From NCBI GenBank assembly GCA_019636195.1, contig JAHBYA010000002.1, positions 330,311-394,310 on the forward strand: a stretch of 64,000 nucleotides of DNA, read 5' to 3'. Of this stretch, positions 33,168 to 41,235 are shown piece by piece (the first letter of the stretch is position 1; each line of letters begins with the position of its first letter). Origin of the DNA: Planctomycetota bacterium. Its GTDB lineage: Bacteria; Planctomycetota; UBA8742; UBA2392. A program made the translations under genes and the position numbers. Under the pieces are notes generated by a model. The model did no database searches. It was not told the origin of the DNA and was given only the letters and a program-made list of their open reading frames with translations.

Positions 33168-33830
33168 CTACTCGGTCTCGCGCAGGAAGCGGTCAATATC
33201 GGTGTCCTTGCCGACCAGCATCAGCACGTCGTCGTCCTGCGGCTTGGTGTCGGGGCCGGGAATGCTGATCCTCTCCTGCCCTTCTTCAGGACGGCGGATC
33301 GCCACCAGGTTGACGCCGAAGTTCTTGCGCAGTGACAACTCAAGCAGCGTCTTGCCGATCACACCGCGCGGCGCCTTGACCTGCACAAAGCTGTGCTCGC
33401 TGCCGATGTCCAGCGCTTCAAGCAGGCCGGGCTTGGCCAGTTTTTGCGCCAGCCGCAAGGCCGCCTGCTCCTCGGGCATGATGACTTCGTTGGCGCCGAG
33501 GCGCTTGAGGATCGTGGTCTTTATACGGTCGTTGGCGCGCGCAATCACGCGCGGGTACTGAAGGTCCATGGCGGCCAGCATCGCGAGCTGGCTTGCCTCA
33601 AAGTTTTCGCCGATCGCAATGACGACGGTGTCAACCTTGCCAAGGCCCAGGCTGCGCTGGGTCTCAAGCTCGGTCGCGTCGGCGGTGACCGCCAGCGCGA
33701 CTTTGTCCTTGATCTGGTCAACGACGTGGGCGTCGGTGTCGATGGCCACAACTTCGAGGCCGTCACGCGCTAGCGCCTCAGCCAGCGCCATCCCGAAACG
33801 CCCCAGTCCGATCACGGCTACTTTTTGCAT
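33168..33830 (-). CDS. TrkA/KtrA-type potassium-channel regulator
   Basis: 220 residues with an RCK_N Rossmann domain (VAVIGLGRFGMALAEALA, 1-125) and an RCK_C domain (about 130-218, GVIGKTLLELSLRKNFGVNL). It forms the cytosolic gating ring of K+ uptake systems and binds NAD(H) or ATP; RCK_C domains of KtrA and related proteins bind c-di-AMP. It lies downstream of the TrkH-like gene, which is headed by a c-di-AMP riboswitch. A heptamer array sits between the two genes. Confidence 0.93.
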   Translation of the reverse strand: MQKVAVIGLGRFGMALAEALARDGLEVVAIDTDAHVVDQIKDKVALAVTADATELETQRSLGLGKVDTVVIAIGENFEASQLAMLAAMDLQYPRVIARANDRIKTTILKRLGANEVIMPEEQAALRLAQKLAKPGLLEALDIGSEHSFVQVKAPRGVIGKTLLELSLRKNFGVNLVAIRRPEEGQERISIPGPDTKPQDDDVLMLVGKDTDIDRFLRETE

Positions 33831-33843
33831 GGGAACACCCTAC

Positions 33844-33880
33844 AGAGGTCAGAGGTCCGACATTGGTCATTGGTCATTGC
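33844..33880 (+). repeat. Heptamer array (AGAGGTC/GGTCATT words)
   Basis: Consecutive 7-bp units AGAGGTC, AGAGGTC, CGACATT, GGTCATT and GGTCATT fill the gap upstream of trkA. The array lies between two co-oriented genes and is not an obvious terminator. Confidence 0.65.
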
Positions 33881-33939
33881 AGTGCTTGCATGGCAACCCG
33901 TCGCTTGCGCTCCGGGCTCTTGCTTCTGTCATGTTGGCT

Positions 33940-35802
33940 TTACCCGATCATGATCCTTTCTTCGGGGTACTCGAAGTTTCTGGCTGCTCGACGGCCTATG
34001 GCCAGCACCAGCGTCAACGGCCCGATTCGGCCAATGTACATGCACAGGATGATGATGATCCGGCCCGGGGTGCTCAACTCGCTGGTAATGCCGGTGCTCA
34101 GGCCCACCGTGCAGAAGGCGCTGGCGGCTTCAAACAGGATGGCCTCAAAGCCCTGCTCACGGCCTGCGGCGCCTTGCGCCTCAGTCACCGTCAGCAGCAG
34201 CGTGGCCGTACAGATGAAGGTGATCGCCAGCACCAGCATCACCAGCGACTTCTTGATCAACTCATCAGGGATGCGCCGCTTGAAGGCCTCGGTCGGTCGG
34301 CCCCGGAACGTCGCAACCACCGAAATCACCATCACAAAAAACGTGGTGGTCTTGATGCCGCCCGCCACGCTGCCCGGGCTGCCGCCGACAATCATCAGCA
34401 AGATAGTCCAGAACTGCGCGGCCGTACCGACCTGTGCCGTATCCACGTTGTTGAAGCCGGCTGTGCGCGCTGCCATCGACTGAAACAGGCACGCAGCCAG
34501 CTTTTCGTCCCAAGGTAGCCCCGCCAGTGTGTAGTTCCATTCAAGCGCGAGAAATCCAACTGCCCCCACCACCAGCAGCGCGCCCGTCATCGTAAGGATG
34601 ATCTTGCTTTGAAGGCTCATGCGCGGGATGGGCTGATTCTTGACGCGGCGCCGGAACACAGGCAGGCGGCGGAACATCGGCAGCGCCCACCAGCGGTATG
34701 TCGCACACTCCATGACCACGACAAAGCCCAAACCGCCTATGATCACCAGCCAGCTGATGTGCAGTACCACCGGCCAGTTACCGACAAAGCGGATCATGCT
34801 GTCGCTGTAAAGGGCAAAGCCCGCGTTGCAGAAGGCGCTGATGCTGTGAAACACCGAGTAGTAAAGCTGCTCGCCGGCGGGCAGTGGCTTGCCCTCGGCA
34901 TCGACCCAGTGGCCATACAGGCCGATCACGCCCACCAATTCGCTGACAACAGTAATGCCCAGAATCCAGACAGTAACGCGACCCACACGACCGATCAGGT
35001 CAAGGTTGAGCACTTCGCCCACGGCGGCGGCGCCCTTGAGGCCCATGCCGCGACCGAAGGCAACGCCGAAGAAGGCGGCGAAGGTCATGATGCCCAGGCC
35101 GCCCATCTGAACCAACGTGATGATCACGAGCTGGCCAAAGCGCGTCCAGGCCGTGCCGGTGTCCACGACCACCAGGCCGGTCACACATGTGGCCGACGTC
35201 GCGGTAAACAGGCAGTCAATGAAAGGCACGTTTGCGCCCGGCGCCTGCGCGCCCGGCAGCATGAGCAGCAACGTCCCGATCAGGATCAGCGTGGCAAAGC
35301 TGCCCAGAAACACGTGCAGCGGGCTTTGCACCAGGCGCGTGACAAAGCTGAGCACGCGCAGCAGTCGCAGCGCCACAAACGCAAGCAAGCCTGCCTGTGT
35401 CAGATAGGCAAATGCCAGGAACGTGGTGTTTTCGTCCAGCAGGCCGCCGACCCAGTGCGACGCAACAAACAGGCCCACGCCCATAAACACGCCAAACACC
35501 AGGGCTGCGCTGTCGGCGGGCGCTTGTCGCGCGCCTTCGAGCAGGCGACGCGCCATCACGAAGACACCAAGGGTCTCGCCGATCAGCACCAGAAGACACA
35601 GCGCCTGAAACACGGCGATGAAGGGCTCCCAGCCGGCGGGCAGCAACTCGCCATGGAACAGCAGAAAGCTGGCCAGCGCGATGATTGCGGTCACGGCGTT
35701 GACCCAGAAGTAGCGGTCACGCCACGCCTCTACGCGTTCGTCGGTGAATATGCGGGTGATCAGCCTTGTGTCGGCCAACGCATCCCCCGGACTGCGCACC
35801 AC
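33940..35802 (-). CDS. TrkH/KtrB-family potassium transporter
   Basis: 620 residues, longer than KtrB (about 450) because of an extra N-terminal membrane region of about 130 residues. The four pore loops of the superfamily are seen: ATSATCVTGLVVVDTG, FHSISAFCNAGFALY, SMAARTAGFNNVDT and SAFCTVGLSTGIT, each keeping the filter glycine. It should carry K+ (or K+ with Na+) inward with the TrkA-like subunit. The start is a GTG (35802); other in-frame starts are possible. A ydaO-type riboswitch lies directly upstream. Confidence 0.93.
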   Translation of the reverse strand: MVRSPGDALADTRLITRIFTDERVEAWRDRYFWVNAVTAIIALASFLLFHGELLPAGWEPFIAVFQALCLLVLIGETLGVFVMARRLLEGARQAPADSAALVFGVFMGVGLFVASHWVGGLLDENTTFLAFAYLTQAGLLAFVALRLLRVLSFVTRLVQSPLHVFLGSFATLILIGTLLLMLPGAQAPGANVPFIDCLFTATSATCVTGLVVVDTGTAWTRFGQLVIITLVQMGGLGIMTFAAFFGVAFGRGMGLKGAAAVGEVLNLDLIGRVGRVTVWILGITVVSELVGVIGLYGHWVDAEGKPLPAGEQLYYSVFHSISAFCNAGFALYSDSMIRFVGNWPVVLHISWLVIIGGLGFVVVMECATYRWWALPMFRRLPVFRRRVKNQPIPRMSLQSKIILTMTGALLVVGAVGFLALEWNYTLAGLPWDEKLAACLFQSMAARTAGFNNVDTAQVGTAAQFWTILLMIVGGSPGSVAGGIKTTTFFVMVISVVATFRGRPTEAFKRRIPDELIKKSLVMLVLAITFICTATLLLTVTEAQGAAGREQGFEAILFEAASAFCTVGLSTGITSELSTPGRIIIILCMYIGRIGPLTLVLAIGRRAARNFEYPEERIMIG

Positions 35803-35849
35803 CCTGCCGGCTGTGCCGGGTCGGGCAAATGAGGATGCCTTTTGGGCGC

Positions 35850-36008
35850 CCTCTCCAACGCCTGCGAGGTTAGCTGACGGGCTCGGGCCGAAGAAGGTAG
35901 CCCTACGCTTGCCTGCCCTGTGACGCAGGCGTCGCGATTAGCCCCGGAAGACCTGGGTCCCCCGCTCAGGCCCCACGCGGGGCCTGACTCGGCGATGGAT
36001 TAAGCGTA
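35850..36008 (-). promoter_or_regulatory. c-di-AMP riboswitch (ydaO/yuaA class) upstream of trkH
   Basis: On the minus strand the RNA begins CGCTTAATCC (36006-35997), continues with GCGGGGGACCCAGG (about 35966-35953) and a GGGGCTAATCG segment, and ends with the diagnostic CCGTCAGCTAACCTCG (35880-35865) just after GGCCCGAGC. These match the ydaO class in order and spacing. In other bacteria this class turns off K+ importers when c-di-AMP is high. Its distance from the TrkH start (about 48 bp) suits control by termination or by masking the ribosome-binding site. Confidence 0.92.
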
Positions 36009-36100
36009 TCGGCGTGGACTTGACGTGTCAAATCCACGCAAAGGACGCGGCAAAGGCAGGTTAGGAAGGCGGCGCCGCGGGCAACGTCCGGTAATGTTCA

Positions 36101-36124
36101 GTTCCGGGTTCTGAGTTCCGGGTT
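36101..36124 (+). repeat. Left heptamer array of the cargo-less inverted pair
   Basis: Units GTTCCGG, GTTCTGA and GTTCCGG plus GTT, identical in order to the array at 26879-26902. The partner array in opposite orientation starts 27 bp further right. Confidence 0.8.
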
Positions 36125-36151
36125 TCATGGGGGGCATGCGCCACCCCAGAC

Positions 36152-36187
36152 CCGGAACCCGGGACGATTAACTCAGAACCCGGAACT
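36152..36187 (-). repeat. Right heptamer array, adjacent to the pgi stop codon
   Basis: On the minus strand GTTCCGG, GTTCTGA and GTT are followed, after a 14-nt interruption, by another GTTCCGG. The array starts directly after the pgi TAG (36190-36188). With 36101-36124 it can form a long stem around the short core that includes CATGGGGGGCATGCG. Confidence 0.8.
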
Positions 36188-37489
36188 CTATCCCCCCATC
36201 ATCCGGCGGCTGATCTTCTTGCCAAGCTCGACCGACGGCTGGTCGTAGGGGTTTACGCCAAAGGCAAATCCCGCGTAGGTGGTTGCCGACATCAGGCCCA
36301 TCAGCAGCTCGCCAAGTGTTGACGCGTCAAGTTTTGGCAGGATCAGTGTCGCGTTGGGCCGCTTGCGCTCAACACATGCTTGCGCTGTGCCCGCGTGCTG
36401 GGCGTTGATCACTTCGCCCAGTGTGCGGCCTTTCACGAATGCGGCGTCAAAGTCGCCCCACTCAAAGTCCCCCAGCGGCGGGTCAAGCTCGTGCTTTTCA
36501 ATGCGCGTGAACAGCAGCACCTTGTCGTTGGGCCCTTCCAGAAACAACTGCAACTGCGCGTGCTGGTCGGTCGCGCCGGCGGCCGGTATTGCCGTCTGGC
36601 CGCTGACCGCGGGCCGGCCTTGCTCGTCGCGGTCTTTGCCCAAACTTTCGTCCCATAGTTGCACAAACCAATCCGACACGCTGCGCAGGCGGCTGCTGTA
36701 GGGCATGAACACAAGCTGACTTTTGCCGCGCCGGCAAAGCTCGGCGGCGATCAACCCAAGACGCGCGGGCCAGTCCTGCGCGAAATCGCCGCTGCGGCAC
36801 AAAGCCTCCGTGCGTGATGCGCCGCTCATGAGCGTCGCCACGTCAAGCTCCATCATCGTGGCCGGCACCAGCGCCGCGCCGGTAAGTACGGAAAATCGCC
36901 CCCCCACTTCCGGCGGTATCTCGCAGGTGTCCAGCCCCTGCTGCTCGGCAAAGCGGCGCAGCGGCCCGTTGACGGCGTCGGTCACGGCAACCATGTGATC
37001 GACCAGCGACAAGCCCGCATGGCGCAGCTTTTCAGCAAAGTAGCCCAGCGCCAGCACAGTCTCGATGGTCCCGCCGGACTTGCTCACGACAACAAACTGT
37101 GTTTGCGGCAGGTCAACCCGCGCGATCACCTGCGCAAACAGAGCGGGGTCGGTGTTGTCCACGATGTGAAGGTCAACGCGCGGCGCGGCCACGGGCTGCA
37201 TGGCGTTCACCAGCGCGCGCAAGCCAAGGCTGCTGCCGCCGATGCCCAGCACCACCAGGTGCCGAAAGCGCCCAAGGCGCGGCTGGCACGCCTCCAGCAC
37301 GCTTTCAAGCAGCGGCGAGTTGCCCGGCAGGTTCAGGTAGCCGTGCTGGCCCGCCGCGCGTTCGCGCTGCAAACGGTCGCGCAACGCGGGCAGCCGCGCG
37401 TCAACGGCCGCAAGGTCCGCGGCGGAAAGGCCGTGCTCGCCCGCTGCAAGCAACCCGACAGTATCCAAAGTAATCGTATGCGTCGGCAT
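36188..37489 (-). CDS. pgi: Glucose-6-phosphate isomerase
   Basis: 433 residues from ATG 37489 (GTG and TTG codons just upstream are alternatives). It interconverts glucose-6-phosphate and fructose-6-phosphate. Sugar-phosphate motifs GIGGSSLGLRAL and VVSKSGGTIETVLAL and the C-terminal signature FGVNPYDQPSVELGK with the catalytic lysine are present. The length matches the shorter Bacillus-type enzymes rather than the 550-residue proteobacterial form. A heptamer array abuts its stop codon. Confidence 0.96.
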   Translation of the reverse strand: MPTHTITLDTVGLLAAGEHGLSAADLAAVDARLPALRDRLQRERAAGQHGYLNLPGNSPLLESVLEACQPRLGRFRHLVVLGIGGSSLGLRALVNAMQPVAAPRVDLHIVDNTDPALFAQVIARVDLPQTQFVVVSKSGGTIETVLALGYFAEKLRHAGLSLVDHMVAVTDAVNGPLRRFAEQQGLDTCEIPPEVGGRFSVLTGAALVPATMMELDVATLMSGASRTEALCRSGDFAQDWPARLGLIAAELCRRGKSQLVFMPYSSRLRSVSDWFVQLWDESLGKDRDEQGRPAVSGQTAIPAAGATDQHAQLQLFLEGPNDKVLLFTRIEKHELDPPLGDFEWGDFDAAFVKGRTLGEVINAQHAGTAQACVERKRPNATLILPKLDASTLGELLMGLMSATTYAGFAFGVNPYDQPSVELGKKISRRMMGG

Positions 37490-37513
37490 CAACACCGCTT
37501 GTTACTACTTTGA

Positions 37514-37553
37514 GCCACGGAGGTCACGGAAGAACACGGAGACAAGCAACCTT
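37514..37553 (+). repeat. Left arm of a CACGGAG-word inverted pair
   Basis: GCCACGGAGGTCACGG and AACACGGAGACAAGCAACC share a CACGGA word spaced 9-12 bp. The inverted partner is at 37584-37633. The pair lies between pgi and gpmI. Confidence 0.65.
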
Positions 37554-37583
37554 ACAGATTTGGCTTCAGCATTTCGCATTGAT

Positions 37584-37633
37584 CCGGTTGCTTTGCAGTT
37601 TTCCGTGCAACTCCGTGCACTCCGTCGAAGCTC
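37584..37633 (-). repeat. Right arm of a CACGGAG-word inverted pair
   Basis: In reverse complement this arm has GACGGAGTGCACGGAG, GCACGGAAAA and AAGCAACC, matching the left arm in the order of words. About 30 bp of unrelated sequence lies between the arms. No coding potential is seen. Confidence 0.65.
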
Positions 37634-37655
37634 TGCCGTTCATCTGTACACGCGA

Positions 37656-39248
37656 TCACAACTGTAGTAGTGGGCGGCCTGTCATTTCCGGCGGCTGATC
37701 CACACCCATGAGTGCAAGCACCGTCGGCGCCACGTCCGCGAGCTTGCCGCCGTCGGCCAGTTTGCCCGTTGCGTTGCCGCACAGGATCAGCGGCACCTTG
37801 TTGTGGCTGTGCTGGGTGCTGGCAGCCATGCCGTTTGCCGTTGCCACCGGCGCGGCGTAGCTGGTTCCCTTTTCCTGGTTGCGGGGGTCCGCCGCTGCTT
37901 CCGCGCTCAGCAGCATTTCTTCGGCGTTGCCGTGGTCTGCCGTTACCAGCACGGCAAAGCCGCACTCGTTTGCGGCGTTCACGACTTCGCGCAGCGCGCG
38001 GTCGGCGGCTTGCACGCCCTTGACGGCGGCGTCGAACATGCCGGTGTGGCCCAGCATGTCGGGGTTGGCAAAGTTGACCAGCACAAATGCGTGTTTGCCG
38101 CTGCGGATGGCGGCCGCGACTTCAGCGGCCACTTGCGGCGCGCTCATTTCGGGCTGCAAGTCATACGTTGCGACTTTGGGCGAAGGCACCAGCCGGCGTT
38201 CTTCGCCGGGGTTGGGCTGCTCAAGGCCGCCATTGAAGAAATACGTCACGTGGGCGTACTTTTCAGTCTCGGCGCAGCGAAACTGCTGCATGCCTTTGGC
38301 CGCAAGCCACTCGCCCAGCGTGTTTCTCAATGACTGCGGCGCGTACATTACGCGCGCCGGAATGTCAGCGGCGTACTGCGTCATCGTGATCAGGCTGCAC
38401 TGAGGCCACTTGCCGCGCTTGAAGCCGTCAAAGTCGGCTTGCGTCAGCGCGCGGCAAAACTGGCGGGCACGGTCGGCCCGAAAGTTGAAAAACACAATCG
38501 CGTCGCCGTCGCGCATCAGGCCCAGCGGCTCGCCGTGGCCCACCACAAGTTTGGGCGTAATGAATTCGTCCGTCACGCCCGCGCCGTAGCCTTCGTCGAT
38601 GGCGGCAAGGGGATCGGTAACCGTTTCGCCTTCGCCAAGGGTGTACATGTCCCAGGCGCGCCGGGTGCGCTGCCAGTTTTTGTCGCGGTCCATGGCGTAG
38701 TAGCGGCCGCAGATTGTGGCCACGCGACCGATGCCGGTGGCCGCCATATGATCAATAAGCCGCGAGACATGGCCCGCGCCGCTGGTGGGCGGGGTGTCGC
38801 GGCCGTCGGTAATCACGTGAAAGAAAACGCGGTCGCCGGGAAAGTTGGCGGCCTTCAGCCAGTCCAGCAGGGCAAAGTAGTGCCGGTCGGTGCTGTGTAC
38901 GCCGCCGTCGCTGGTCAAGCCCATCAGGTGAATCGCGCCATGCGTGGCCAGCGCGTGCTTCAGTGCCGGGTTGCCCGCAAACCGTCCCTCGCGAATGTCC
39001 TTGTCGATGCGCGTGATGTCCTGCCAGACAATGCGGCCGGCGCCAAGGTTCAAATGCCCGACTTCAGAGTTACCGAACTGGTCGGGCGGCAAGCCGACTT
39101 GTTCGCCGCAGGCTTCGATCACGGTGTGCGGATGCTTTGCCCACAGGGCGTTGAAACACTCCGGCTTGGCGGCGCTTACGGCGTTGCCCGGCCCCGGCGG
39201 GGCAATGCCCCAGCCATCGAGAATCACCAGCAGTACCGGCGTAGTCAT
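37656..39248 (-). CDS. gpmI: 2,3-bisphosphoglycerate-independent phosphoglycerate mutase
   Basis: 530 residues, slightly longer than the usual 510-515. It converts 3- to 2-phosphoglycerate with two manganese ions. The alkaline-phosphatase-fold start VLLVILDGWG carries a metal aspartate, and GNSEVGHLNLGAGR contains the phosphoserine. HVITDGRDTPPTSG, VATICGRYYAMDRDKNW, FFNFRADRARQ, VNFANPDMLGHTG and VTADHGNAEEM supply the remaining metal and substrate ligands. It ends the minus-strand glycolytic stretch. Confidence 0.97.
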   Translation of the reverse strand: MTTPVLLVILDGWGIAPPGPGNAVSAAKPECFNALWAKHPHTVIEACGEQVGLPPDQFGNSEVGHLNLGAGRIVWQDITRIDKDIREGRFAGNPALKHALATHGAIHLMGLTSDGGVHSTDRHYFALLDWLKAANFPGDRVFFHVITDGRDTPPTSGAGHVSRLIDHMAATGIGRVATICGRYYAMDRDKNWQRTRRAWDMYTLGEGETVTDPLAAIDEGYGAGVTDEFITPKLVVGHGEPLGLMRDGDAIVFFNFRADRARQFCRALTQADFDGFKRGKWPQCSLITMTQYAADIPARVMYAPQSLRNTLGEWLAAKGMQQFRCAETEKYAHVTYFFNGGLEQPNPGEERRLVPSPKVATYDLQPEMSAPQVAAEVAAAIRSGKHAFVLVNFANPDMLGHTGMFDAAVKGVQAADRALREVVNAANECGFAVLVTADHGNAEEMLLSAEAAADPRNQEKGTSYAAPVATANGMAASTQHSHNKVPLILCGNATGKLADGGKLADVAPTVLALMGVDQPPEMTGRPLLQL

Positions 39249-39301
39249 GGCGGCAGGATAGCAGCAACCGCCTGTCGTTTCAGTCTGTGGAATGCCGGGG
39301 G

Positions 39302-39330
39302 TTGCGGCAGTTTCGCAGCGGCATTACGAT
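39302..39330 (+). promoter_or_regulatory. Promoter of tRNA-Ala
   Basis: TTGCGG (39302-39307), a 17-bp spacer and TACGAT (39325-39330) form a good housekeeping-type promoter. The predicted transcript start is about 39337, five bases before the tRNA. Confidence 0.6.
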
Positions 39331-39341
39331 TCGCCCGCCTT

Positions 39342-39415
<74 letters not shown>

Positions 39416-39417
<2 letters not shown>

Positions 39418-39451
39418 CGACAAACGCCCGCGCAAGCGGGCGTTTGTCGTG
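39416..39451 (+). terminator. Perfect 16-bp hairpin ending the tRNA-Ala transcript
   Basis: A 16-bp stem without mismatch (39416-39431 with 39436-39451, loop GCAA) begins inside the encoded CCA end and contains CGCCCGC/GCGGGCG. Only GTTTGTCG follows the GC part, so release may be Rho-assisted. It also lies 28 bp from the stop of the convergent phosphatase gene and could serve both transcripts. Confidence 0.65.
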
Positions 39452-39478
39452 CGCGGACGAACATATCCGCGCCACCGG

Positions 39479-40885
39479 TTACCACTGCAACACCTGGCCT
39501 TGCATGTCGGATGGCACTTCGGCGCCGAAGTACTTCAGCACTGTGGGCGCGAAGTCCGTCAGGCTGAAGGGGGGCAGCTCGCCCTTTGCGGGCACGCCGC
39601 CGCCGGCCATGGCAAACACGCCGTGCCAGTTGTGGTTGGCGTCGTCGGGGCCAGTGTCGTTTTCGAACACGTGCAGCGGCGCGTCAGGCTCGGGCGGGAT
39701 GCTGCCGATACTGCGCCAGCCAAGGTCGCCGAAAATCACGATCAAATCCGGCGGTATGTTGCGCACAACCTTGTACGTCTGCTCGGCTGTGTAAACGTGC
39801 GTGGTCATGGGCCGGCCCTGGTCGTCAGGGATGGCCTTGAGTTTCTCGCCAAGCTCGGCCAGTAATGCCGGCACAGCCGCGGGGTCAACAATGCCTTCGG
39901 GTTCGCGGCCCTTGATATTGACCATTACGCGCGAGTAGTAGCCGCCCTCGGCCCAGACCTTGGTGCGCGACCAGTCAACCTGCCCGGCCTTGATCAGCTT
40001 GCTCATGCCCACAAGTTCTTTGGGGCGCTCTTTGAGCGTGAGGTAGCCCTTACGCATCAGCCATTCATTGATGCGGATGCCGCCGTCCATGCCGCGGGCG
40101 CCGTGGTCGCTGACTACTGCAATGGCGGTGTCGGGGTCGTTTTCGTAGGGCGCGATCAGCTCGCCCATCAGTGTGTCGCACAGCGCGTAGTAGTCGCGCA
40201 TGGCGTTGTTCAGCGGGTGGTCAGGCACGTAATGCCGGTGCTTTTCGTCGGTATAGCGCCACAACACGTGGACAATGCGGTCGGTGCCCATCTCGACCAT
40301 CATGAAGAAGTCCCACGGTTTGGTGGCCAGCAAATGGCCCGCGAGCTTGAAACGGCGCTTGGCCATCTCGATCAGCAGGTCGAGGATCTCCTGTTTGTTT
40401 TCGCTGCGAAAGTCTTCGGCGTCGGGTATGTAGTCGCACACGCTCATCACTTCCTGCTTGAGCGTGGCCGGGTAAGTCCACGTGCCTTCCATGTCGGGCA
40501 ACGGAAAGCCGCTGACCATCACGCCGTTCAGCGGCTTGGGCGGGTAGGTTTGCGGCACGCCCAGAATGATGTTTTTGTGGCCGGCTTTGGACAGCACGTC
40601 CCAGACGCGGGGCTCGCGGACCATTTTGCCGTCGGCAAACGTGAAGGCGTCGTAGGTGTAATCTTTGCGGTTGCGAAAGCCGTACATGCCCAGGGTGCCG
40701 GGGTCTTTGCCGGTGACCATGCACTGCCACGCGGGGATGGTGATCGGCGGAATGGTGCTGCGCATGCGCGCATACACGCCGCGTTGGCGAAGGCGCGTAA
40801 GGTTGGGCATACGGTCGGCCCAACGCTCAAAGGCCAGCGAGGGCTCCAGACAATCAAGACCGACAACAAGAAGGCGTTTCGGCAT
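39479..40885 (-). CDS. Alkaline-phosphatase-superfamily phosphodiesterase/pyrophosphatase
   Basis: 468 residues from ATG 40885. The nucleotide pyrophosphatase/phosphodiesterase fold shows VVGLDCLEPS (metal aspartate), the nucleophile threonine in PPITIPAWQCMVTGKDPG, and late metal ligands AVVSDHGARGMDGGIRINEWL. FFMMVEMGTDRIVHVLWRYTD is typical of the type I phosphodiesterase/AP3-like group. No signal peptide is visible, so it is probably cytosolic. The substrate is unknown; related enzymes cleave nucleotide sugars, phosphonates or phospholipid head groups. Confidence 0.85.
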   Translation of the reverse strand: MPKRLLVVGLDCLEPSLAFERWADRMPNLTRLRQRGVYARMRSTIPPITIPAWQCMVTGKDPGTLGMYGFRNRKDYTYDAFTFADGKMVREPRVWDVLSKAGHKNIILGVPQTYPPKPLNGVMVSGFPLPDMEGTWTYPATLKQEVMSVCDYIPDAEDFRSENKQEILDLLIEMAKRRFKLAGHLLATKPWDFFMMVEMGTDRIVHVLWRYTDEKHRHYVPDHPLNNAMRDYYALCDTLMGELIAPYENDPDTAIAVVSDHGARGMDGGIRINEWLMRKGYLTLKERPKELVGMSKLIKAGQVDWSRTKVWAEGGYYSRVMVNIKGREPEGIVDPAAVPALLAELGEKLKAIPDDQGRPMTTHVYTAEQTYKVVRNIPPDLIVIFGDLGWRSIGSIPPEPDAPLHVFENDTGPDDANHNWHGVFAMAGGGVPAKGELPPFSLTDFAPTVLKYFGAEVPSDMQGQVLQW

Positions 40886-40890
40886 GGGCG

Positions 40891-41235
40891 CTACTCTTCC
40901 TCGGCGGGCGCAAATGGCAAGAGTTGCGTTGCCATGTCCGGCAGGTGTTTCATCGCAACATCCCCGACAATCCTGTGATCCAGCAGATAGTACCCATGAA
41001 CGATGCGATTTCGCATGCCCACCACGTCTCCCCACGGAAGCGTCGGCAGAGCTGCCTTGAATCCATCGCTTAGGTGGTTGGACGCTTCTCCGCCCACTTG
41101 AATGGCGTACACTACCGCCGACTGAAGTTTCTCGTCGTCCTTGAACTCTTGAAGTGAAACGCCTCTCATCCAGCGCGCAACTTTTGCGGCCGCATCAAGG
41201 ATGTGGCCAACGCGCATCGCGTCTTCAGGCTGCAT
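40891..41235 (-). CDS. HepT-like HEPN-domain RNase toxin (DUF86)
   Basis: 114 residues from ATG 41235. The HEPN catalytic motif Rx4-6H is seen as MRNRIVHGYY; IQVGGEASNHLSDGF is the usual upstream helix. Its start overlaps the 3' end of the nucleotidyltransferase gene by 11 bp. In the MntA/HepT (type VII) system HepT cleaves RNA and is silenced by MntA-mediated AMPylation of the tyrosine in the RxxxxHxY motif; the trailing tyrosines are present here. It is probably a stability or phage-defence module. Confidence 0.9.
   Translation of the reverse strand: MQPEDAMRVGHILDAAAKVARWMRGVSLQEFKDDEKLQSAVVYAIQVGGEASNHLSDGFKAALPTLPWGDVVGMRNRIVHGYYLLDHRIVGDVAMKHLPDMATQLLPFAPAEEE

Noticed and set aside
39479..39496. 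Convergent transcription conflict at tRNA-Ala and the phosphatase gene
   Set aside because: The long hairpin between them (39416-39451) would end both transcripts; nothing unusual is needed.
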